64,000 bases of DNA from assembly GCF_014648895.1 (NCBI RefSeq), contig NZ_BMRZ01000003.1, forward strand, positions 992,001 to 1,056,000. Direction: 5' to 3'. This DNA comes from Streptomyces tanashiensis (lineage in GTDB: Bacteria; Actinomycetota; Actinomycetes; Streptomycetales; Streptomycetaceae). Made by a program: the position numbers and the translations under genes. Under the pieces are notes generated by a model, which did not search any database, was not told where the DNA came from, and was given only the letters and a program-made list of their open reading frames with translations. Below, in pieces: positions 17,138 through 24,977 of the stretch (position 1 is the first letter of the stretch; each line of letters starts with the position of its first letter).

Positions 17138-18070
17138 GTGACCACCGCCCCGCTCGCCGGCCGGCTCGACGGCCTGCTGTTCTTCCCCGTCACCGCCTTC
17201 GCGCCCGACGGCTCCGTCGACCTCGGCGCCTTCCGCGCCCACGTCCGCGCCGGCGTCGACGCCGGCGCCGCGGCCGTGTTCGCCTGCTGCGGCACCGGCG
17301 AGTTCCACGCCCTCACCCCCGAGGAGTTCCGGGACTGCGTCGCCGCCGCCGTCGAGGAGACCGCCGGCCGCGTCCCCGTCGTCGCCGGCACCGGCTACGG
17401 CACCGCGCTCGCGATCCGGTACGCGCGCCTCGCCGAGGAGGCCGGCGCCGACGGACTCCTCGCCATGCCCCCCTACCTCGTCGTCGCCGACCAGGCCGGA
17501 CTGCTCCGCCACTACACCGAACTCGCCGCCGCCACCTCGCTCGACGTCATCGTCTACCAGCGGGACAACGCGGTCCTCACCCCCGACACCGCCGTCGCCC
17601 TCGCCCGCACCGACGGCGTCATCGGCCTCAAGGACGGCCTGGGCGACCTCGGCCTCATGCAGCGGATCGTCAGCGCCGTCCGTGCCGAGGGGCTCGACCT
17701 CCTCTACTTCAACGGCCTGCCGACCGCCGAACTCACCGGCGCCGCCTACCGGGGCATCGGCGTCACCCTCTACTCCTCCGCCGTCTTCTGCTTCGCCCCC
17801 GACCTCGCCCTCGCCTACCACCGCGCCCTCACCACCGGTGACGACGCCACCGTGAACCTGCTCGTCGACGGCTTCTACCGGCCGCTCGTCGAACTCCGCG
17901 CCCAGGGCCGCGGATACGCCGTCTCGCTCGTCAAGGCGGCGGTCCGCAGGGGCGGTACGGACGTGGGCGAGGTGCGGCCGCCGCTGAGCGAGCCCGCCCC
18001 CGAGCACGTCGACGCCCTCATGCTGCTCGTCGAGCGCGGCCGCGCCCTCCTCAAGGAGAGCGGAGCGTGA
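17138..18070 (+). CDS. kdgD: 5-dehydro-4-deoxyglucarate dehydratase
   Basis: A 310-residue member of the DapA aldolase superfamily, distinct from DapA by 'GLLFFPVTAFAPDGSVDLGA' and 'CCGTGEFHALTPEEFRDCV' (50-68), typical of KDG dehydratases. Catalytic Tyr140 ('VIVYQRDNA') and Schiff-base Lys165 ('GLKDGLGD') are present. It dehydrates and decarboxylates 5-dehydro-4-deoxyglucarate to 2-oxoglutarate semialdehyde and CO2. GTG at 17138 has GGGAG 6 bases upstream; ATGs at 17084 and 17090 would add a tail the family lacks. The product is the substrate of the dehydrogenase at 40051-41544. The stop overlaps the next gene's GTG (GTGA). Confidence 0.9.
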   Translation: MTTAPLAGRLDGLLFFPVTAFAPDGSVDLGAFRAHVRAGVDAGAAAVFACCGTGEFHALTPEEFRDCVAAAVEETAGRVPVVAGTGYGTALAIRYARLAEEAGADGLLAMPPYLVVADQAGLLRHYTELAAATSLDVIVYQRDNAVLTPDTAVALARTDGVIGLKDGLGDLGLMQRIVSAVRAEGLDLLYFNGLPTAELTGAAYRGIGVTLYSSAVFCFAPDLALAYHRALTTGDDATVNLLVDGFYRPLVELRAQGRGYAVSLVKAAVRRGGTDVGEVRPPLSEPAPEHVDALMLLVERGRALLKESGA

Positions 18071-19221
18071 GCCGGAGCGAGAACGGCCTGAGAGCCGGAG
18101 CCTTCCTCTACCCCTGGGACGTCGACGGCGACCCCGCCGCCCCCGGGCTCCTCGCCGGCCTCGGCCTCGCACAGATCACCCTCGCCGCCGCCTACCACTC
18201 CACCCGGGCGCTCACCCCCCGCCACCCGGCCCACCGGATCGTCACCGCCGAGCACGCCGCCGTGCTCCACCCGACGGACCCCGGCCGCTGGGCCGGCCGC
18301 GCGCTCCGCCCCTACCCGGCGGGGGACTGGGCCCGCGGCGACGCCTACGGACGGGCCGCCGAGGCCCTCGCCGCCGCCGGCCTGGAGGTGCACAGCTGGG
18401 TCGTCCTCGCGCACAACTCCCGCCTCGGCGCCGAACATCCCGAGACCTCCGTCGTCAACGCCCATGGCGACCGCTATCCGTGGGCCCCCTGTGTCGCCCG
18501 CCCCGACGTCCGCGCCCTCCTCGTCGACCTCGCCGCCGAGGCCGCCGTCCGGCCCGGCGCGGCCGGCACGGAACTGGAGTCCTGCGGCTGGTACGGCCTC
18601 GCGCACCTGCACGCCCACGACAAGACCGCGGGCATCGCCCTCGGGGAGCGCGAGCAGCTCCTGATGTCGCTCTGCTTCTGTCCCTCCTGCCGTGCGGGGT
18701 ACGGGACCGAGGGCGCCGACCCCGACGAGCTGGCCGCCGCCGTGCGCACCGCCCTGGAGCCCGTGTGGACCGGCACGGGACCGGCCGGCGGGCTCGGCGC
18801 CCTGGAGGCCCCCGCCCTCGCCTGGCGCACGCGGACCGCCCGCGGCTTCCAGGAGGCCGCCGTCGCCGCCGTGCGCGCCGCCGCCCCGCCCGGCTTCCGC
18901 GTCCTGCTGCACGCCGACCCCGACCCGTACCACTGCGGCGCCGACGCCGGCACGGACCCGGCGCACGTCCTGGGCCTCGCGGACGGCGTCGTCGCCCGCC
19001 CGCCGAAACTCGCCGCCTTCGCGGAGCACGCCCGCCCGGGGACCGTCCTCGCCGCCAACCTCCCGATCGTCGCCGGCATGGGCGGCGACCCCGGGCGGCT
19101 GGCCCGGGACGCCCGGCACGCGCGCGAGGCGGGCGCGACCGAACTGCGCCTCTACCACGCGGGACTGGCCTCGGACGCCGACCTGGACGCCGTCCGGACG
19201 GCGCTGTCGAAGCCGGTCTAG
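18067..19221 (+). CDS. TIM-barrel-like protein of unknown function coupled to kdgD
   Basis: A 384-residue cytoplasmic protein. Signs of a glycoside-hydrolase-like barrel: 'GLAQITLAAAYHSTRALTPR' near the start, 'GLEVHSWVVLAHNSRLGAEH', 'ELESCGWYGLAHLHAHDKTA', a Cys cluster 'LCFCPSCRAGYGTEG' (C-x-C-x2-C), and 'TELRLYHAGLASDADLDAV' at the end. The Cys cluster next to an aromatic-rich loop resembles putative glycosidases of uncharacterised families. The GTG at 18067 overlaps the kdgD stop, so the product is made together with KdgD. This suggests work on a uronate-containing substrate. No confident family assignment. It overlaps the convergent membrane gene by 4 bases. Confidence 0.75.
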   Translation: MSRSENGLRAGAFLYPWDVDGDPAAPGLLAGLGLAQITLAAAYHSTRALTPRHPAHRIVTAEHAAVLHPTDPGRWAGRALRPYPAGDWARGDAYGRAAEALAAAGLEVHSWVVLAHNSRLGAEHPETSVVNAHGDRYPWAPCVARPDVRALLVDLAAEAAVRPGAAGTELESCGWYGLAHLHAHDKTAGIALGEREQLLMSLCFCPSCRAGYGTEGADPDELAAAVRTALEPVWTGTGPAGGLGALEAPALAWRTRTARGFQEAAVAAVRAAAPPGFRVLLHADPDPYHCGADAGTDPAHVLGLADGVVARPPKLAAFAEHARPGTVLAANLPIVAGMGGDPGRLARDARHAREAGATELRLYHAGLASDADLDAVRTALSKPV

Positions 19222-19961
19222 AGGGCGTCCCGGGGAGCCGCCGTCGCGACGCCGGCTCCCCCGTAGGCTCCCCGCCGCTCCTCGCGGCGGCGCCGCCACG
19301 CGAGCGCGAAGCCGATCCCCGCGACGAGCGCGGGGACGGCCGCCTGCGCCGTCAGGGCGGCCGCCCAGTCGGGATTGAGCCGGGACGTCAGACCGCTCGT
19401 GAACTGGCAGGTGGCCTGCGGCGGAAGGAAGGAGTACTCCAGCGTCCTGGGCGCGTGCGAGCCCCAGTCGCCTCCTCTGGAGCAGGCCGACGACGGACCG
19501 GCGAGCAGCTTCCAGCCCGCCAGGGCGTACAGCGTCAGGAAGGCGGAACCGGTCACGAAGAAGGCCGTCCCCGTCCGGCTCAGCTTCTCGGCCCGGGACA
19601 TCGGCCTCACCCAGGGGCCGCCCGGGCGCGGTTCGAACCACTCCGCGACCAGCGCCGCGAACAGGCAGACGACCAGGACCGCCAGGGCGAGCCGGAGCAG
19701 CGGGCCGAGGACGCCCCAGTCGTCGAGCGACGAGACCTCGCCCCGCTCGAACACGCAGACCGTGGCCGGGGGAAAGGCCTGGTACCGCGTCCGCAGCAGC
19801 CCTCCCGGCCCCTGGACCAGGCCCTGCGCGCACCGCTCGTCGTACTCGAGCATGCTCAGCAGCGCCGCCCCCGAGCCGATCACCACCACGCCGAAGGCGA
19901 TCCCCGCCGCGGCCCACAGGCCGCCCGTCCGATATCCGCCGTGCGGAGGCCTGGGTGACAT
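19218..19961 (-). CDS. Four-helix membrane protein, unknown function
   Basis: A 247-residue integral membrane protein with hydrophobic helices at about 15-36, 83-105, 133-155 and 205-225. The two predicted outside loops carry paired cysteines ('YDERCAQ...TVCVFERGEV' and 'SSACSRGGD...QATCQFTSG'), which suggests one disulfide per loop. The tail is Arg/Glu-rich and cytoplasmic. The ATG at 19961 is well placed. No family recognised. It lies between the kdgD operon and the GntR repressor gene with no shared signal. Confidence 0.75.
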   Translation of the reverse strand: MSPRPPHGGYRTGGLWAAAGIAFGVVVIGSGAALLSMLEYDERCAQGLVQGPGGLLRTRYQAFPPATVCVFERGEVSSLDDWGVLGPLLRLALAVLVVCLFAALVAEWFEPRPGGPWVRPMSRAEKLSRTGTAFFVTGSAFLTLYALAGWKLLAGPSSACSRGGDWGSHAPRTLEYSFLPPQATCQFTSGLTSRLNPDWAAALTAQAAVPALVAGIGFALAWRRRREERRGAYGGAGVATAAPRDAL

Positions 19962-19970
19962 CCAGGCACC

Positions 19971-20666
19971 CTAGGGGGTGTCCGGCAGCGCCGCCAGCAG
20001 TCGGAGGGTCGAGGCGCGGGTGTCGGCGACATGGGCGCGGGCCAGGGCCTCCGCGCCGTCCTCGTCACGGTCGCGGACCGCCTCGAAGAGCCGCTCGTGC
20101 GCCCCGCACATCGGCTCGCCGTCCGACTGGGCCGAGGTGAGCCGGAAGAGACGGCGCAGCCGGGAGTCGAGCGGGGCCATCAGGTCCACCAGGAGCGGGT
20201 TCCCGGAGAGTTCGACGATCCGGCGGTGGAAGTCGGCGTTGAGCGAGACGGCCTCCCGGAGCCGCCCGGTCTCCGCCGCCTTCCTCGCCCGCGCCAGGAG
20301 CCGCTCCAGGTCCCGCAGCCGCTCGGGGCTCGCGTGCCGGGCGGCGAGGCGCGCGGCCAGGCCCTCCAGGTTCTCCCGTACGTCGAAGAGGTACGCGGCG
20401 TCCTCCGGTCCGAACTCCGCCACCACCGATCCCCGGCGCGGCTGCACCGAGAGGAAGCCCTCCGACTCCAGGCGCTGCATCGCCTCGCGCACGGGCACCC
20501 GGGAGACCCGCAGCTCGTCGGCGATCTCCCGCTCCACGAGGCGCAGCCCCGAGGGGTAGTCGCCCTCGATGATCCGCTCGCGCAGCTCCACGTACACCCG
20601 CTCCCGCAGGGACGGATGGGTGTCCCCGATGGCGGTGCTGCGGCCGGTGGGGCGGGGGGTGGTCAT
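19971..20666 (-). CDS. GntR-family (FCD) repressor of the amidohydrolase/permease cluster
   Basis: A 231-residue regulator: winged helix at about 17-85 ('LRERVYVELRERIIEGDYPS', 'REIADELRVSRVPVREAMQR') and an FCD domain with metal/ligand residues 'NADFHRRIVELSGN' and 'CGAHERLFEAVRDRD'. ATG at 20666 with GGAG upstream is chosen; a longer frame reaching 20798 adds a low-complexity Pro/Gly tail. It is divergent from the first amidohydrolase gene. The palindromes CTGGTAT-N5-ATACCAG (20807-20825) and TGGTATACCA (24908-24917), in front of both transcription units of the cluster, are its probable operators, as FCD-type GntR proteins bind TGGTNNACCA-like sites. Confidence 0.88.
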   Translation of the reverse strand: MTTPRPTGRSTAIGDTHPSLRERVYVELRERIIEGDYPSGLRLVEREIADELRVSRVPVREAMQRLESEGFLSVQPRRGSVVAEFGPEDAAYLFDVRENLEGLAARLAARHASPERLRDLERLLARARKAAETGRLREAVSLNADFHRRIVELSGNPLLVDLMAPLDSRLRRLFRLTSAQSDGEPMCGAHERLFEAVRDRDEDGAEALARAHVADTRASTLRLLAALPDTP

Positions 20667-20806
20667 CGGGAGGGCTCCAGTCGGGAGGGGAGGAGGGGGT
20701 GCTTCCCCGATCTTCGCAGACCGGCCCGGGAGTCCTCGCGGACCGGTTCCCGATCCGCCCGGACCGGTTCCCGGGGCTCCCGAAGTGAGGGTCCTCAAGC
20801 CATTGC

Positions 20807-20825
20807 CTGGTATTCGGTATACCAG
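20807..20825. promoter_or_regulatory. GntR operator inside the promoter of the first amidohydrolase gene
   Basis: CTGGTAT-TCGGT-ATACCAG, perfect 7-bp arms. It fills the 18-base spacer between TTGCCT (20803-20808) and TACCTT (20827-20832), so bound repressor would exclude RNA polymerase. The plus-strand gene starts at 20909. Confidence 0.75.
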
Positions 20826-20908
20826 TTACCTTTGCGCCGCACCGCGGTCACCAGGGGGATCACGGCGCGCGCCCCTGCGACTCGTCCGTACTTCGCGAAG
20901 GAGACACC

Positions 20909-22165
20909 ATGAGCGAGGCCTCCGCCCCGCCCGGTCCCAGCGCCCTCCTCGGGGCCACCCTCCCCGACGGCCGCACCGCCGACGTGCACCTCCGGGACGG
21001 CCGCGTGAGCGCCGTCGAGGCGCACCTCCCGGACCGCCCCACCCCGCCCGGCGCGCTCCACCTCGGCGGCGCGCTCCTGCTGCCCGCCCTCGTCGACGGC
21101 CACGCCCACCTCGACAAGACCCTCCTCGGCGCCCCCTGGCGCCCGCACCGGACCACCGCCGGCCTGCGCGAGCAGATCGCCGCCGAGCGCGCCTCCCGCC
21201 GCACCGAGGAGGTGCCCGTCGCCGAGCGGGCCGCCGCCCTCGCCCGCCGGATGGTCTCCCTCGGCACCGGACACGTCCGCTCCCACGTCGACGTCGACCC
21301 CGACACCGGCCTCGACCACCTGCACGCCCTCCTCGACGTCCGCGAGACGTTCCGGGACCGGCTCGGCATCCAGCTCGTCGCCTTCCCGCAGTCCGGGGTC
21401 GTCACCGCACCCGGCGTCGCCGAGCTCCTCGACGCCGCCCTGGCCGACGGCGCCGACCTCGTCGGCGGCCTCGACCCGGTGGGCTTCGACGGCGACGCCG
21501 CCGGCCAGCTCGACACCGTCTTCGGCCTCGCCGAACGCCACGGCAAGGGCATCGACCTGCACCTCCACGACGGCGGCGAGACCGGCACCGCCCAGCTGCG
21601 GGACATCGCCGCCCGCACCGCCGCCCTCGGCCTCGGCGGCAGGGTCGCCGTCAGCCACGCCTACGCCCTCGGCGACGTCGACGACGCCGAACTCGACCGC
21701 ACCTGCACCGCGCTCGCCGCCGCCGGGGTCGCGATCATGACCAACGGCCCGAGCGGACCCGTGCCGCCCGTCCTCCGGCTGCGCGAGCACGGCGTCCGGG
21801 TCTTCGCGGGCTCCGACAACATCCGCGACACCTGGTGGCCCTACGGCACCGCCGACATGCTCGAACGCGCCACGATCATCGGCCTCAGGACCGGGCTCAT
21901 GACGGACCCCGAACTGTCCGCCGCCGCCTCCCTCGTCACCGGCGAGGCCGCCGCCGCGCTCGGCCTCACCGACTACGGCATCGCCCCCGGCAGCCGCGCC
22001 GACCTCGTCGCGGTCGCCGCCGGTTCCGTCCCCGAGGCCGTCGCCGCCCACCCCCGCAGGCTGCTCGTGCTGCACGCCGGAAAGGTCGTCGGCCCCTCCG
22101 CCGACGACACCCACCCCGTGCTCGTCCCGCCGGCGTCCGTCCCGTCCGCCGGAGGAGCCGCGTGA
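20909..22165 (+). CDS. CodA/AtzC-like amidohydrolase, first copy
   Basis: A 418-residue amidohydrolase of the bacterial cytosine-deaminase-like group. Metal ligands His65 and His67 in 'LVDGHAHLDKT', a third in 'IDLHLHDGGE', another in 'VAVSHAYAL', and the catalytic Asp in 'FAGSDNIRDTWWPYGTADML'. The position of the CodA general acid (HCDE) appears to be Asp (HLHD). Likely reaction: hydrolytic deamination or ring opening of a nitrogen heterocycle in the cytoplasm. It is followed by the permease gene with a GTGA overlap. The substrate could be a pyrimidine, hydantoin or triazine-like compound; nothing in the sequence decides this. Confidence 0.85.
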   Translation: MSEASAPPGPSALLGATLPDGRTADVHLRDGRVSAVEAHLPDRPTPPGALHLGGALLLPALVDGHAHLDKTLLGAPWRPHRTTAGLREQIAAERASRRTEEVPVAERAAALARRMVSLGTGHVRSHVDVDPDTGLDHLHALLDVRETFRDRLGIQLVAFPQSGVVTAPGVAELLDAALADGADLVGGLDPVGFDGDAAGQLDTVFGLAERHGKGIDLHLHDGGETGTAQLRDIAARTAALGLGGRVAVSHAYALGDVDDAELDRTCTALAAAGVAIMTNGPSGPVPPVLRLREHGVRVFAGSDNIRDTWWPYGTADMLERATIIGLRTGLMTDPELSAAASLVTGEAAAALGLTDYGIAPGSRADLVAVAAGSVPEAVAAHPRRLLVLHAGKVVGPSADDTHPVLVPPASVPSAGGAA

Positions 22166-23631
22166 CCACCGACACCACCCCCCGTACGGCCCCGGAGGCC
22201 CCGGAAGCGGCGGGGAAGCTCGCCACCGGCCGGATCGGCACCTTCGACCTCGTCTTCTTCGTCGTGGCCGCCGCCGCGCCGCTCACCGTCCTCGCCGGCG
22301 TCGCCCCCTTCGCCATCGGCATCGGCGGCCCCGGAGCCCCGCTCGCCTATCTCGTCTCCGGCGCCCTGCTCGCCCTCTTCGCCGCCGGGTTCACCGCGAT
22401 GAGCCTGCACGTCCGCAATGCCGGGGCCTTCTACGCGTACGTCGCCCGCGGCCTCGGCCGCACCCTCGGCGTCGGCACCGCCTACGTCGCCGTCGTCTCC
22501 TACAACCTCGTCACCCCCGGAGTCGCCGCCGCCTTCGGCTACTTCGCCGCCGGATCGATCCACGACGCCACCGGCGCCGACGTGCCGTGGTGGCCGCTCT
22601 CCGGGCTCTGCGTCCTCGCCGTCGGCGTGCTCGGCTGGCTGAAGGTCACGCTCAGCGCCAAGGTCCTCGGCATCGCCCTGGTCCTGGAGGTCCTCTCACT
22701 GGTCGTCATGGACGGCGGCATCCTCGGCGAACGCGGCACCGCCGCCCTCGACACCGCGTCCTTCGCCCCCTCCACGCTCGCCGCCGGCGGCGTCGCGGGC
22801 ATGTTCGTCCTGGTCATCGGCGCCTTCACCGGCTTCGAGGCCACCGCGATCTTCGCCGAGGAGGTGCGCGAACCGCGCCGGACCGTGCCGCGGGCCACCT
22901 TCATCGCGATCGGCTTCCTCGCCGTCTTCTACTCCCTCGGCTGCTGGCTGATCATGGGAGCCTTCGGCACCGACGAGGCCGTGGAGCTGGCCCGCGCGGC
23001 CGACGGACCCGAACTCACCTTCCGGGCCGCCGAGCTGTACGCGGGACCCTGGCTGGCGGACGCCATGCACGGGCTCATCGTCGTCAGCGCCTTCGCCGCC
23101 ACACTGGCCTTCCACAACGCCGGAGCCCGCTACCTGTACGCCCTCGGCCGCGAGGGCCTGCTGCCCCGCCGGCTCGGCGCGGTCTCCGGGAAGCACGGCT
23201 CGCCCGGCGGCGCCGTCGTCGCCCAGACCGGCTTCAACCTGGCCGTCGTCGCCGTCGGGGCGCTCCTCGCCGCCGACCCGTACGGCGAGGTCTTCCTCTG
23301 GACGAACAGCGTCGGCGTCCTCGGCATCATGGGCATGCAGGCCCTCGCCGCGCTCGCCGTCTGGTCCTACTTCCGGCGCGACCGGATGGGCCTCTCGGCC
23401 GCCCGCGTCGTCTGGGCACCGCTGATCTCCTGCGCCGGGCTCGCCCTGCTCACCGTGCTGGCCGTGGTCCACTTCGACCTGCTCACCGGCCGCACCGGCG
23501 CCGTCAACACGGCCCTCCTGGTGCCGCTGCCCGTGGTCCTGGCGGCCGGTCTGCTCGTGGCCCGCCGCATCCGGCGCACGGACCCCGAGCGGTACGCCTC
23601 GCTCACGACGGTGGACGTGGAGCGGGACTGA
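22162..23631 (+). CDS. APC-superfamily permease of the amidohydrolase cluster
   Basis: A 489-residue transporter with about 12 membrane helices beginning at 'GTFDLVFFVVAAAAPLTVLA'. Helix 1 has the unwound glycine motif 'GIGGPGAPLAY' of amino-acid/polyamine/organocation permeases, and 'FTGFEATAIFAEEVREPRRT' matches the APC consensus after helix 6. The GTG at 22162 overlaps the amidohydrolase stop, so permease and enzyme are made in a fixed ratio. It would import the substrate of the adjacent hydrolases. A perfect hairpin follows 9 bases after the stop. Confidence 0.9.
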   Translation: MTTDTTPRTAPEAPEAAGKLATGRIGTFDLVFFVVAAAAPLTVLAGVAPFAIGIGGPGAPLAYLVSGALLALFAAGFTAMSLHVRNAGAFYAYVARGLGRTLGVGTAYVAVVSYNLVTPGVAAAFGYFAAGSIHDATGADVPWWPLSGLCVLAVGVLGWLKVTLSAKVLGIALVLEVLSLVVMDGGILGERGTAALDTASFAPSTLAAGGVAGMFVLVIGAFTGFEATAIFAEEVREPRRTVPRATFIAIGFLAVFYSLGCWLIMGAFGTDEAVELARAADGPELTFRAAELYAGPWLADAMHGLIVVSAFAATLAFHNAGARYLYALGREGLLPRRLGAVSGKHGSPGGAVVAQTGFNLAVVAVGALLAADPYGEVFLWTNSVGVLGIMGMQALAALAVWSYFRRDRMGLSAARVVWAPLISCAGLALLTVLAVVHFDLLTGRTGAVNTALLVPLPVVLAAGLLVARRIRRTDPERYASLTTVDVERD

Positions 23632-23639
23632 GACCCCGC

Positions 23640-23665
23640 CGGGGCGGGGGCCGGCCCCCGCCCCG
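23640..23665. terminator. Perfect 26-base palindromic terminator
   Basis: Bases 23640-23652 are exactly complementary to 23653-23665 (GC-only arms). It lies between the convergent permease and second amidohydrolase genes and can serve both strands. Confidence 0.8.
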
Positions 23666-23671
23666 CGGACG

Positions 23672-24868
23672 TCACACCAGGCGGCCGTCCCGCGCCACCA
23701 CCCGTCCCGCGCGGACCACGAGGTCACGACGGGGCAGATCCACCACCACCTGCGGCACGCACTCCCCGTCGACCAGCATGAAGTCGGCGGGGGAGCCCGG
23801 ACGCAGGTCCGCCTTCGGCAGGCCGAGCAGCTCCGCGCCCCCGTCGGCGGCGAGCCGGAAGCAGCCCTCCAGCTCCTCGTCGAGCCGTGCGTCCAGGGCC
23901 CAGGCGGCGAGCCAGGCCCGGTGCAGCATGTCCGCGTCGCCGAACGGGCTCCAGCTGTCCCGCACCCCGTCCGAGCCGAGGCCGACCCGCACCCCGCGCT
24001 CGGCGAGCCGCCGGAACGGCAGGATCGTCGTCGCGGACAGCGCGACCGTGGTGAGCGCGATCCCGGCCTCCGCGAGCAGGTCCGCCGTCTCGTCGAGCTC
24101 CGTGCCGGACAGCCCGGCGACCGCGAAGGCGTGCGCCACGCTCACCCTGCCCCGGAGGCCGAGGGCCCGGGTGCGGGCGGCGATGTCGCGCAGCGGCGCG
24201 AGGCCCTGCTCGCCCCGGTCGTGGAGGTGGATGTCGAGCCCGAGCCCGTGCTCCTCGGCCAGCGCGAAGACCGTACCGAGCTGGTCGCCGTCGCCGTCCG
24301 CGTCGAAGCCCGCCGGGTCGATGCCGCCGATGTGCGTGACGAGCCCGCTCGCGGCGGCCTCCGCCAGGAGCTCGGTCACGCCCGGCGTCCGGACCACCCC
24401 GTGCTGCGGGAAGGCGACCAGCTCCACGTCGACGATCCCCGCGAGCTTCCGGGCCGCCTCGGCGACCCCCTCGATCCCGGAGAGCCCGTAGGCCGGGGCC
24501 ACGTCCGCGTGGGCGCGCATCGCCCGGGTGCCCTGGGCGGCGGCGTGCGACATCAGCCGCAGGGCCCGCTCGGCCACCGGGGTCGGCAGGGCGCGGGCCA
24601 GCTCCACGTCACCGGCGACGTACTCGGCGATGCCGTGCGCGGGCCGGCGGCTGTGCCAGGGCTCGCCCCAGGAGGTCTTGTCGGGGTGGATGTGCGCGTC
24701 GACCAGGGTCGGCAGCGCCAGCCGGCCGCCCCCGTCGACCCGCTCGACGACGGCGCCCGGGGGGACCTCCGCCACGAGGAGTCCGTCCACGGCGACCAGG
24801 TCACGGGCCGGCCCGCCGAAGGGCCGTACGTCGTGGAACAGGGTGGCGGTGCGGGGAGGCGGGGTCAC
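23672..24868 (-). CDS. CodA/AtzC-like amidohydrolase, second copy
   Basis: A 398-residue enzyme of the same group as the 20909 gene but clearly diverged from it. Motifs: 'TLVDAHIHPDKTSWGEPWH' (metal His pair), 'LDIHLHDRGE', 'VSVAHAFAV' and 'VGLGSDGVRDSWSPFGDADM' with the catalytic Asp. The HLHD variant is shared by both copies. GTG at 24868 follows GAGGAG. Its promoter region holds the perfect palindrome TGGTATACCA, which ties it to the same GntR regulon although it is transcribed toward the permease. Two related hydrolases suggest sequential steps or two related substrates. Confidence 0.85.
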   Translation of the reverse strand: MTPPPRTATLFHDVRPFGGPARDLVAVDGLLVAEVPPGAVVERVDGGGRLALPTLVDAHIHPDKTSWGEPWHSRRPAHGIAEYVAGDVELARALPTPVAERALRLMSHAAAQGTRAMRAHADVAPAYGLSGIEGVAEAARKLAGIVDVELVAFPQHGVVRTPGVTELLAEAAASGLVTHIGGIDPAGFDADGDGDQLGTVFALAEEHGLGLDIHLHDRGEQGLAPLRDIAARTRALGLRGRVSVAHAFAVAGLSGTELDETADLLAEAGIALTTVALSATTILPFRRLAERGVRVGLGSDGVRDSWSPFGDADMLHRAWLAAWALDARLDEELEGCFRLAADGGAELLGLPKADLRPGSPADFMLVDGECVPQVVVDLPRRDLVVRAGRVVARDGRLV

Positions 24869-24907
24869 GGGGGTCTCCTCGGAGGGGCGGGGAACAGGGC
24901 CTCCATT

Positions 24908-24917
24908 TGGTATACCA
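24908..24917. promoter_or_regulatory. GntR operator before the second amidohydrolase gene
   Basis: TGGTATACCA is a perfect 10-base palindrome 40 bases upstream of the GTG at 24868. It matches the half-sites of the operator at 20807-20825 (GGTAT/ATACC). Confidence 0.75.
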
Positions 24918-24977
24918 TGTGGTCCCTCCGTGGGGGCGTGGTACCGGACACGGTGGTCCGCGTGCGGACCGCGCCGC

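Noticed and set aside
20666..20798. Longer start for the GntR of the amidohydrolase cluster
   Set aside because: The extra N-terminus is low-complexity Pro/Gly and would run toward the operator; ATG 20666 has GGAG upstream.
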